Assembly (NCBI GenBank): GCA_016872725.1
Contig: VGZC01000008.1
Location: 60,037 to 124,036 of the forward strand
From: Planctomycetota bacterium
GTDB lineage: Bacteria; Planctomycetota; Planctomycetia; Pirellulales; Pirellulaceae
Length of the DNA: 64,000 nt
Direction: 5' to 3'
The notes beneath the pieces are model-generated. The model ran no database searches. It saw only the letters and a list, made by a program, of their open reading frames with translations, and was not told where the DNA came from. Numbering within the stretch: the first letter of the stretch is position 1; each line of letters begins with the position of its first letter. The position numbers were made by a program, and so were the translations under genes. Below are positions 36,722 through 43,322 of this stretch, one piece after another.

Positions 36722-39031
36722 ATGAACCGGATCAAGACGACTTCATGTCGCGGGTTATCGACGACCGTGGATCCATTGGGGTTGGAGGGTGGCGTTTCCG
36801 GTTCACGCGGCTGGTTCGCCGCGCATGTCGCCGTTTTCCTCGTGGTCCTGGCGCTGGCCCTGGTGCGGTCCGCGCCGCCCGTCCCGCTCGGACTCGACGC
36901 GCCCGACGACGTATTCTCCGCCGGGCGCGTGAGGCGGTTGCTCGAGACGATCGTGCGGCCCGGCGTACCGCATCCCAAGGGAAGCCGTGACCACGCTCGC
37001 GTTCGCAAGGCGATCCTCGACGCGTTCGCTCGACTCGGACTCGACGCGCGCGTCCATGAGACGTTCTTCCGGGATCCCGTCTCGGGGTTCGCCGAGCAGA
37101 TCCAGAACATTGTCGTCCATCTTCGGGGAACCGAAGGGGAACACGCCGTCGCGCTGGTCGCGCACTACGACTCGGTGCCGGCCGCGCCGGGCGCCGCGGA
37201 CGACGCGAGCGGTGTCGGCTCGATCCTTGAAATCGCGAGAATCCTCGCCGCCCGGCCCGCTCCGCGAAACGACATCATCTTCCTGGTCACCGACGCCGAG
37301 GAACTCGGGCTCGTCGGCGCGCGCGCGTTCGCCGCCGAACATCGGTTGATGGACAAGATCGACGTCGTATTGAATTGGGAAGCGCGCGGCTCGCGCGGCG
37401 CGAGCTACATGTTCGAGACGGGGACGAACAACTGCGGACTCGTCGCCCTCATGGCGCGGCACTGCGAACGGATGATCGCCACGTCGCTCTTTCCGGCGGT
37501 CTACGAGCGGCTCCCCAACGATTCGGACTTGACCGTGTTCAAGTCGCGCGGCGTCCGGGGGATGAACTTCGCCTTCATCGGCGGCCTGCCCCACTATCAC
37601 TCGATCCGCGATGATCTCGAACACCTGGACTTGGGAAGCGTCCAGCATCAGGGCGAGCATTTTCTCGCGATGGCGCGTGCGCTTGCCGACACATCGATCG
37701 CCGAGCCGCCTCGGGAAGACGCCGTCTTCTTTGATGTCCTCGCGTGGCATGTCATCTGGTGGCCCATGGGTTGGAATCGGCCGTTCGTCCTCGCGGTGGC
37801 CGCGCTCGCGGCGTGCCTGATGGTCGTCGGCATGCGGAGCGCGGACCGGCCATGGCGCAGCCTGGGGATCGCGCTGGGCGTGTGGCCGACCGCGTTGGCC
37901 TCGGCCGCCCTGCTCGCGTCCGGCGCTTGTTGGCTCGTCGTCGCCGTGGCCGGGGAGCCGATCCCTTGGTTTTCGTATCCACAGCCGATCTGGAGCGTGA
38001 TTCTCGGGATCAGCCTGGGCGTTCCGTCTCTTGTGTGGACCTGTCTTGGCCGTCGCGTGGCGGTCAAGATCGTCGTGCCGGTCATGATCGGTTATTGGGC
38101 CGCGGCAGCGATCGTCGTGGATCGGTTGCTCCCGGGCGCGAGCTACCTCTTTTCGGTTCCGGCCGCCGTCGCGTGCGTCGTTGGGCTGCTCGGGTACCGA
38201 TCGGCCTGGCGCTGGGAGTTCGCCAACCTGGCCTTCCTGTTCGCCGCGTGCGTCCTTTGGCTTCCGCTCACGCGCGGCCTGATCGACGCGCTCGGATTTC
38301 GTCCGTCCCTGGTGCACAGCATCCCGTTGACGCTCATCGGCCTGCTGATCGCCCCGCATACGGGAACGGGTCGCCTCGGGCGCGGGTATCGCCGTGCGGC
38401 GTTGGCGTTCGCCGCGGCCGCGTTCGCCGTCGCGATGGTCGTTCCGACCTATACCGAGCAATGGCCGCAGCCCGTCGACGTGTTTCTTGTCCAAGATGAC
38501 AAGAACGCGTCACTCGCGGCGCGCGCCCGGCTCGGACGGGTTCCCGAATCCATGCGGCGCGCGAGTCCCGATGCGCCGGCGACCGACAAACCGCACTATG
38601 TGCAGTGGAACGTCGAACCGAGCCTCGTGCCTCCGACGGTGCGGGTCGTGTCGAGCGAACCGGTCGCCAAAGGACGCCGCATCCGGCTGCGCGTAACGCC
38701 CGGAACGGGTCAGCATCGAGTCATCGTCGCGGCGACGGTCGATCGCGGATCGGACATCGCGACCGATGGGATGACTCCCAATCTCGGATCCGATGTCACG
38801 ATCGATGGGCGCGCGATCGAAGGGCCCCTGCGGGGCGTGGGACTGGATTTCGCGGAGAAGGCCGAAGTGGAAATCGCGTTGACGACCGCCGCGCCGATCC
38901 GGATTCGCGTGACGGCTTATTACTATGGGCCGCATCCCGCGTCCGAACGCCTGCGGGCCCAACGTCCCCCTTGGGCCGCGCCGATGGGGCGAGGCGACTA
39001 CGGCGAAGTCGAGACCGAAGTCACATTGTAG
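36722..39031 (+). CDS. Membrane-bound M28-family zinc aminopeptidase
   Basis: 769 residues. One N-terminal membrane helix (about 31-49) is followed by an M28 peptidase domain (about 65-330) and then a hydrophobic half with seven or eight membrane helices (about 345-610) and a C-terminal beta-rich domain. Zinc-site motifs are visible: His148 in AHYDS, Asp160/161 in GAADDASG, the catalytic Glu pair 193/194 in TDAEELG, Glu220 in NWEARG and a His in LPHYHS (291-293). The layout resembles Fxna/ERMP1-type peptidases with a multi-pass C-terminus. The ATG at 36722 follows AGGAG by 6 nt. The peptidase domain is expected on the outer face of the cytoplasmic membrane. Confidence 0.93.
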   Translation: MNRIKTTSCRGLSTTVDPLGLEGGVSGSRGWFAAHVAVFLVVLALALVRSAPPVPLGLDAPDDVFSAGRVRRLLETIVRPGVPHPKGSRDHARVRKAILDAFARLGLDARVHETFFRDPVSGFAEQIQNIVVHLRGTEGEHAVALVAHYDSVPAAPGAADDASGVGSILEIARILAARPAPRNDIIFLVTDAEELGLVGARAFAAEHRLMDKIDVVLNWEARGSRGASYMFETGTNNCGLVALMARHCERMIATSLFPAVYERLPNDSDLTVFKSRGVRGMNFAFIGGLPHYHSIRDDLEHLDLGSVQHQGEHFLAMARALADTSIAEPPREDAVFFDVLAWHVIWWPMGWNRPFVLAVAALAACLMVVGMRSADRPWRSLGIALGVWPTALASAALLASGACWLVVAVAGEPIPWFSYPQPIWSVILGISLGVPSLVWTCLGRRVAVKIVVPVMIGYWAAAAIVVDRLLPGASYLFSVPAAVACVVGLLGYRSAWRWEFANLAFLFAACVLWLPLTRGLIDALGFRPSLVHSIPLTLIGLLIAPHTGTGRLGRGYRRAALAFAAAAFAVAMVVPTYTEQWPQPVDVFLVQDDKNASLAARARLGRVPESMRRASPDAPATDKPHYVQWNVEPSLVPPTVRVVSSEPVAKGRRIRLRVTPGTGQHRVIVAATVDRGSDIATDGMTPNLGSDVTIDGRAIEGPLRGVGLDFAEKAEVEIALTTAAPIRIRVTAYYYGPHPASERLRAQRPPWAAPMGRGDYGEVETEVTL

Positions 39032-39193
39032 CCGCGAAAGTCGTGGTTCGTGCGGACAGCAGACCGGCCGCGTGGCGACTTGGTTGGCAAGGCGGACTTG
39101 TTGGCGAATCGGGCCGCCGTTGGTGAGGTCGTCCCGCTATCGCATCCTTCGACGCCGGCGGTCTGACGTCTTCCGAATCGAGTCCCGGGATTC

Positions 39194-39258
39194 TGGCCGA
39201 AGGACAATACGGTCCTGGGGCGTTGCCCCAGTCTACGGTGGGAATAGGCCTTCGGCCA
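39194..39258. repeat. Nested palindromic extragenic element
   Basis: Outer 10-bp perfect inverted repeat TGGCCGAAGG (39194-39203) / CCTTCGGCCA (39249-39258) enclosing an inner hairpin CTGGGGC-GTT-GCCCCAG (39215-39231). It could fold in RNA or DNA as a cruciform-like structure. It resembles repeats scattered in planctomycete genomes, which is recollection rather than a search result. Confidence 0.6.
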
Positions 39259-39410
39259 AACACCGCCGACGTCCGAAGGCCCGACTTGGCGGACTGAGAT
39301 CCGTGGCTTGTTCGCCGCCGCGAGTGAATGATCTCGTCGCCGCCGATTGAACGCAGGTCGTTCGCTCCGCGAACTACCCGAATCCTCTTGTTTCCCGATC
39401 GGCCTATTCA

Positions 39411-39453
39411 ACCACGAATCACACGAATCACAGCCTCTCGCGTCTCTCGTGGT
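39411..39453. repeat. Inverted repeat with internal direct repeats
   Basis: ACCACGA (39411-39417) is complementary to TCGTGGT (39447-39453). Two copies of CACGAATCA (39413-39421 and 39423-39431) lie inside. Nothing coding is evident. Confidence 0.5.
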
Positions 39454-39626
39454 CCTTCTTCCCGCCGACTCGAATCGCCCTTCCGCCCGCATGGTGCGGC
39501 CGCAACGAAGCGACCAGGCCACGATTTCGGATTTGCCGATTGTCCGGTCCTGTCGTCGATCCCGTTTCTCTACACGTGGCGGGTTTCGACGACCAACAAT
39601 CTGTTCCGTTTGGGGGAGAAGCGACC

Positions 39627-39827
39627 GTGGCCAACAATCAGAGTCCGTTCCGGAATATCCGTTCCGATGTGAAACGCTCGCTGCAATTCGAGTCGATGGA
39701 GGACCGCCGGATGATGGCGTCCGATCCGGTCGTCGATACGACAGCCCTGAAGGTCGGTCCGTGTTTGCCATCGGTCCCAGGATTCTCGCTTCCCGACGTT
39801 TCCTCGGACTTCGTTGATCGCGAATGA
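39627..39827 (+). CDS. Microprotein with a LEPR-XLL-like surface-protein motif, possible remnant
   Basis: 66 residues from a GTG that follows GGGGGAG by about 8 nt; an ATG 87 nt upstream is in frame. The stretch RSLQFESMEDRRMMA (about 18-32) matches the planctomycete LEPR-XLL type motif (L-x-x-E-x-L-E-x-R-x-L-L-A), which normally begins very large secreted or surface proteins. Here only about 34 residues follow before the stop, with no repeats or domains. A strong hairpin terminator starts 26 bp after the stop. It could be a decayed gene reduced to its export motif or a genuine small secreted protein. Confidence 0.55.
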   Translation: MANNQSPFRNIRSDVKRSLQFESMEDRRMMASDPVVDTTALKVGPCLPSVPGFSLPDVSSDFVDRE

Positions 39828-39853
39828 CCGGTCTACGGCTGTTGCCGACACAA

Positions 39854-39900
39854 CCGCCGCGCGGCACGCAAGTCGTGTCGCGCGGCGGGTCGGCTTTCTT
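39854..39900 (+). terminator. Strong rho-independent-type terminator
   Basis: A 15-bp GC-rich stem (39854-39868 with 39874-39888, one G-U pair) with the 5-nt loop CAAGT, followed by GTCGGCTTTCTT. It lies 26 bp after the microprotein stop and supports that gene being transcribed. Confidence 0.6.
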
Positions 39901-39923
39901 GGAACGACCGGGACGGTCGTTCC
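39901..39923. repeat. Palindrome with GGGAC loop
   Basis: Perfect 9-bp stem GGAACGACC / GGTCGTTCC around the loop GGGAC. The same loop and a similar stem occur twice at 41421-41509, so these may be one dispersed repeat family. Confidence 0.65.
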
Positions 39924-39973
39924 ACTTAACGCGATACGCCTTGAAACGCGTACCCGCCGCGAACGGCATCGCC

Positions 39974-39979
39974 TAGAAT
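39974..39979 (+). promoter_or_regulatory. Candidate -10 box for the gene at 40067
   Basis: TAGAAT about 88 bp before the start codon. No good -35 is seen at 16-18 bp spacing, so support is weak. Confidence 0.25.
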
Positions 39980-40066
39980 GGCGGGAGTCGGCGCGGAGGG
40001 CGCAAGGCCATGCCGGGAAAATGCCGTTCCCAATCCGTACTCCTCTTCGATTCGCGAGGTATCGCC

Positions 40067-40999
40067 ATGAAGTGGTCGGAACGCTGGGTAACCGTGGGGC
40101 TATCGGTCGTGACGACCATCGGCGTGCTGCGTGGATTCGATGCGGTGACCGCACGTCCGGTCCACGGCGAACCGACCGAGGCGACCTCGCGCGAAGAACT
40201 CGTCGTCGATCGACTCGTCGTGCGCAGGGAGCTGATCGTCTCCGATACGGGACGACCCTGGGAAGACGGTTTTGAATCGCACCAGATCCCGCGAGGCATG
40301 GTCGCGCGATCGTTGGCGGGTACGGGTGATGGTGAACCCGGAACGGCCGGGATCTGGGTTCGAGGACGCCTCATCAAGGCCGAAATCGACGATCCGTTCG
40401 ACGACCGATTCCATGCGATCCAGCGCGACGGAACGATTTTCAAGGCGCCAGGCCATGTTTCGTGGAATGTTTGGTTGGACGGTGCGTGGAGGCAACTTGC
40501 CGTCATTCAGGGCGAAGGCGTCGAGTTCAGCGAGGTGCCTCGCGACCAATGGGGCGGCGGGAACCATCCGGGCCGCTTGCGATTCCAGAGCTTCCGTCCC
40601 GGACACGGCGAACCGTTGACCGACGCCGTGCTGGGGCAGGGCCGCATGTCGGTTGGCGGGAGAGGATACGGCGGAGGCGGACTGCCGTACCCTGGTGAAG
40701 TGATCGATCTTTGGGGAGGAACGGTTCATACGCATCCGCTCAAGTCCCCTGCCCCGCCGCGCGTCATCAAGGACGATGGCACGCGCGACCACCGCTATTC
40801 CCTGATCGCGGTGGGGCCACAAGGTGTTCGCAGTCCTCCGTCGGCGGCGACGCCGTCGCGTGGTCGCGCGGAACTCGCGTGGGACAGCGTCGCCGGCGCC
40901 GACTCCTATATCGTGGTGCGGGACGGGAAAGAGGTTCCGGACGTGCTGCGCATCGAAGGCTCCGAAAAACGGTGGAAGGACGAAGCGGGGGATCGATGA
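40067..40999 (+). CDS. Secreted protein of unknown function with a fibronectin-like C-terminus
   Basis: 310 residues; family not recognised. A short hydrophobic N-terminus (about 7-20) suggests a signal or anchor. The segment ELVVDRLVVRRELIVSDTGRPW (split as LVVDRLVV then RRELIVSD) resembles beta-strand repeats that describe properties in planctomycete surface proteins. The last 60 residues (GRAELAWDSVAGADSYIVVRDGK) look like a fibronectin type III strand pair. The ATG at 40067 follows GAGG by 7 nt. Its stop overlaps the start of the next gene (ATGA, 40996-40999), so the two are coupled. Confidence 0.7.
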   Translation: MKWSERWVTVGLSVVTTIGVLRGFDAVTARPVHGEPTEATSREELVVDRLVVRRELIVSDTGRPWEDGFESHQIPRGMVARSLAGTGDGEPGTAGIWVRGRLIKAEIDDPFDDRFHAIQRDGTIFKAPGHVSWNVWLDGAWRQLAVIQGEGVEFSEVPRDQWGGGNHPGRLRFQSFRPGHGEPLTDAVLGQGRMSVGGRGYGGGGLPYPGEVIDLWGGTVHTHPLKSPAPPRVIKDDGTRDHRYSLIAVGPQGVRSPPSAATPSRGRAELAWDSVAGADSYIVVRDGKEVPDVLRIEGSEKRWKDEAGDR

Positions 41000-41448
41000 C
41001 CGCCGAACCGAAGAGCGGGCGGTGGCCCGAATCGGCGGCGGCCGCGCTCGCCGTCGCCGTGGCCCTGCTGCCTCGACTGACATGTCCATGTCAGTTCCCG
41101 GCGTACGCCGGTTTGCTCGGTTCGGTCGGGCTCGCGTTCCTCGCCGCCGACCGGTACCTGTTTCCGCTCACCGCCGCCTGCCTCACGCTGGGAGTCGGCG
41201 GGCTCGCTTTCCAGGCGCGGCGGCGCTGGGGCTTGGGTCCGTTCCTGATCGGACTCGGCGCGTCCGTCCTCCTGCTGACCGGTAAGTTCCTCGTCGACAC
41301 GCCGGCCCTCGCGACGGCCGGCGTGTCGATGCTCGTCGCCGCGTCGGTCTGGAACGCCCTTCCGCGCCGCGAAACGGCCAAGTTCAGGTTCAACGCCGAC
41401 GGATCGACCGAACCGGCTTCGGACGACAGGGACTGTCGTCCTACGTAG
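40996..41448 (+). CDS. Small MerC-like membrane protein
   Basis: 150 residues with four hydrophobic segments (about 13-28, 37-52, 57-72 and 79-115). A CPC motif after the first helix (LTCPCQFP) and the overall four-helix layout resemble MerC/MerF-type mercuric transport proteins, but no other mer genes are near, so the function is uncertain. Translation is coupled to the preceding gene by ATGA. The last eight residues and the TAG stop are encoded by a palindromic repeat that continues into the intergenic space, so the original C-terminus may have been replaced. Confidence 0.65.
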   Translation: MTAEPKSGRWPESAAAALAVAVALLPRLTCPCQFPAYAGLLGSVGLAFLAADRYLFPLTAACLTLGVGGLAFQARRRWGLGPFLIGLGASVLLLTGKFLVDTPALATAGVSMLVAASVWNALPRRETAKFRFNADGSTEPASDDRDCRPT

Positions 41449-41537
41449 GTCGATCGTCCTCGATCGACCAGGGTCCTGGCGCAATTCCGGACGACAGGGA
41501 CTGTCGTCCTACGTGGGTCGATCGTCCTCGATCGACC
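41421..41537. repeat. Two copies of a double-hairpin repeat at convergent gene ends
   Basis: Copies at 41421-41469 and 41489-41537 (68-bp period). Each has an 8-bp stem GGACGACA with loop GGGAC, the hexamer TACGTA or TACGTG, and then a 9-bp stem GGTCGATCG with loop TCCT. The first copy contributes the stop codon of the MerC-like gene. A diverged third piece near 41606-41630 overlaps the stop of the convergent flavoprotein gene. Confidence 0.85.
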
Positions 41538-41619
41538 GTTGCGCTGGAAACAGGCTTGGTGCACGCGCGCCGGCTTCGGAAAGCCGCGCGAGGGCCGTGA
41601 GCGAGCAAGGACGATCACT

Positions 41620-43284
41620 CTACGTGGACCGGCCGGCTGGCGTGACGGCGCACGCCGGGGGAACGCTCCCGTTCGCTCCGCACGCGGCGCCGGGCACCTC
41701 GAGGGTGACAAGATCCGGCGCGCCGCGGAGCGTGTTGGCGAAACGCAGCGCGGCCGTCGGACACGCCTCGACGCATTCGGCCGCCACGTTCGTCAAGGCC
41801 TCATCGAGCCCCCTGCCGAACGGAACGCTCACCACCACGTCGAACCCCCGCCCGACGAACGAAAGGCCGATCGGTTCGCCCCCCCGACGCGCGATCTGGA
41901 TGCACAGTTCGCACTTGATGCATTTTCCGGGTTCGAAGACGACCGACGAGTTCCGTCCGATCAGCTCGTAGGGCGGACGTTCCTTGGTGAACCGGTTGGG
42001 ATCGGCGCCGTAGATCGCCGAGTATCGTTCGAGTTTGCATTTGCCGTGGCTTGGGCACGCGCATTCCATGCATCGGATCGATTGGGCGATCGCCGACTCG
42101 TGATCGTAGTCGGTTCCATGCGACGGCACCCGCCGCTCGGAGGGGCTGGCCCGTTCCATGAGCGAGGGCAATTCGCCGGGAAGGAGTTTGCCCATGCGCG
42201 ACGAGAAATCGCTCGCCGGTTCGAGCTTCCGGCCGGCGGCGAATCGTCCGACGATGTGGGCAACCTCCTTGCCGTCGGCGCAGCTCCGCACGACGAGTCC
42301 TTTGCCTCGGAGCGCGTTGCCGATCGCGAACACACCCGGACGGTTCGTCGCGTACGTCTCCCGGTCGACGTCGATCCCCTTCCGGCTCGCCTTCAATCCG
42401 AACCGCTCGACGCCATGCGACGCGAGCACGCCGCAGGCGAGCACGACGGCGTCGAATTCGGACGCGAGCGAGTCGAGCTGCGGCTGATCGGTGATCGCCG
42501 TGTTGAGGTGGAGGTCGACTCCGAGCCGAGTGATTTGCGCGATTTCGGCGTCGAGCAGATCGCGAGGCAGGTCCTCGGCGCGTTCCTCGGTCCGCAGTCG
42601 GCCGCCGAGTTCCGGCCTTTGTTCGAACAGCGCGCAGGCGTGGCCCGCTCGGCGCAGGTAGTAGACGGCGGACAGGCCCGAGGGACCGCCGCCGACCACG
42701 GCGATCCGTTTGCCCGAATCGGGGAGGCACGGCGCGGCGTACGGGTCACCGGACGCCAGATCCGCGTCGGCGACATAGCGTTTCAAGTCGCAAACGGCGA
42801 CTGGTCCGTCGGCGTCATTCCGCCGGCAGCCCTTCTCGCACGGCTTCGGACAGACTCGGCCGAGCGCCGCGGGCAGCGCGATGTCGCGTTTCACCGTCAC
42901 GATCGCGTCGCGCAGGTGTTGACCATGGATCTGTTCGAGCATGAGCGGGATGTCCATGTGGCACGGGCATGCGAAATCGCACGGCGCCCTGCAGTCTCCG
43001 ACATGCTCGCTGAGAAGCAGCTCGAGCGCCACGCGCCGCGCGTCGTGGACGTCCGGCGTCTCGCTCTCGAACCGCATCCCCTCGACGACCCGAGTGCCGC
43101 ACGCGGGAACAAGCCGGCCGTTGCGGGCGTCTTTGACGAGGCAGACCTGGCATGACGTCGACGGGTCGTAGCCTTTGAGGTAGCAGAGCGTCGGGATTTC
43201 GATTCCGGCGCGCGCCGCCGCGTCGACGATGTTCTCGCCCGGTTCCGCGTCGATCTCGCGCGAGTCAATGACGATCTTCGGCAT
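41620..43284 (-). CDS. Iron-sulfur flavoprotein: NuoG-like 2Fe-2S plus GltD-like FAD/NAD(P) domain
   Basis: 554 residues. The N-terminus is a 2Fe-2S ferredoxin domain (Cys34, Cys45, Cys48, Cys62). A NuoG/HydA-like cluster region follows with His94 and Cys98/102/106/108. A GltD-type pair of cysteine groups (Cys145, 149, 153, 165) precedes an FAD/NAD(P) oxidoreductase domain with GGGPSG at 198-203. The C-terminus adds cysteine groups CMECACPSHGKC (405-416) and CIKCELC (455-461) with CVEACP (504-509). It should pass electrons between NAD(P)H and iron-sulfur partners. The ATG at 43284 follows GGAGG. It lies 38 nt after the NuoEF fusion gene and is the last gene of the operon. The stop lies in repeat-like DNA. 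Confidence 0.9.
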   Translation of the reverse strand: MPKIVIDSREIDAEPGENIVDAAARAGIEIPTLCYLKGYDPSTSCQVCLVKDARNGRLVPACGTRVVEGMRFESETPDVHDARRVALELLLSEHVGDCRAPCDFACPCHMDIPLMLEQIHGQHLRDAIVTVKRDIALPAALGRVCPKPCEKGCRRNDADGPVAVCDLKRYVADADLASGDPYAAPCLPDSGKRIAVVGGGPSGLSAVYYLRRAGHACALFEQRPELGGRLRTEERAEDLPRDLLDAEIAQITRLGVDLHLNTAITDQPQLDSLASEFDAVVLACGVLASHGVERFGLKASRKGIDVDRETYATNRPGVFAIGNALRGKGLVVRSCADGKEVAHIVGRFAAGRKLEPASDFSSRMGKLLPGELPSLMERASPSERRVPSHGTDYDHESAIAQSIRCMECACPSHGKCKLERYSAIYGADPNRFTKERPPYELIGRNSSVVFEPGKCIKCELCIQIARRGGEPIGLSFVGRGFDVVVSVPFGRGLDEALTNVAAECVEACPTAALRFANTLRGAPDLVTLEVPGAACGANGSVPPACAVTPAGRST

Positions 43285-43322
43285 GGTCGTTCCTCCGCGT
43301 CGCGGGGGTTCGCATCATCGGA

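Larger units (their letters stand above)
39032..39626. other. 595-bp intergenic region with extragenic hairpins
   Basis: No convincing gene. It contains a nested inverted repeat at 39194-39258 and an ACCACGA/TCGTGGT inverted repeat with internal CACGAATCA direct repeats at 39411-39453. The small LEPR-XLL-like gene begins at its right end. Confidence 0.6.
39828..40066. other. Intergenic region with terminator, hairpin repeat and candidate promoter
   Basis: 239 bp holding the terminator at 39854-39900, the palindrome at 39901-39923 and a TAGAAT (39974-39979) that could be a -10 box for the gene at 40067. No gene seen. Confidence 0.5.

Noticed and set aside
41078..41095. Palindrome CTGACATG-TC-CATGTCAG inside the MerC-like gene
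   Set aside because: It encodes the LTCPC motif region of the protein, so a regulatory role is not needed; it may be chance.
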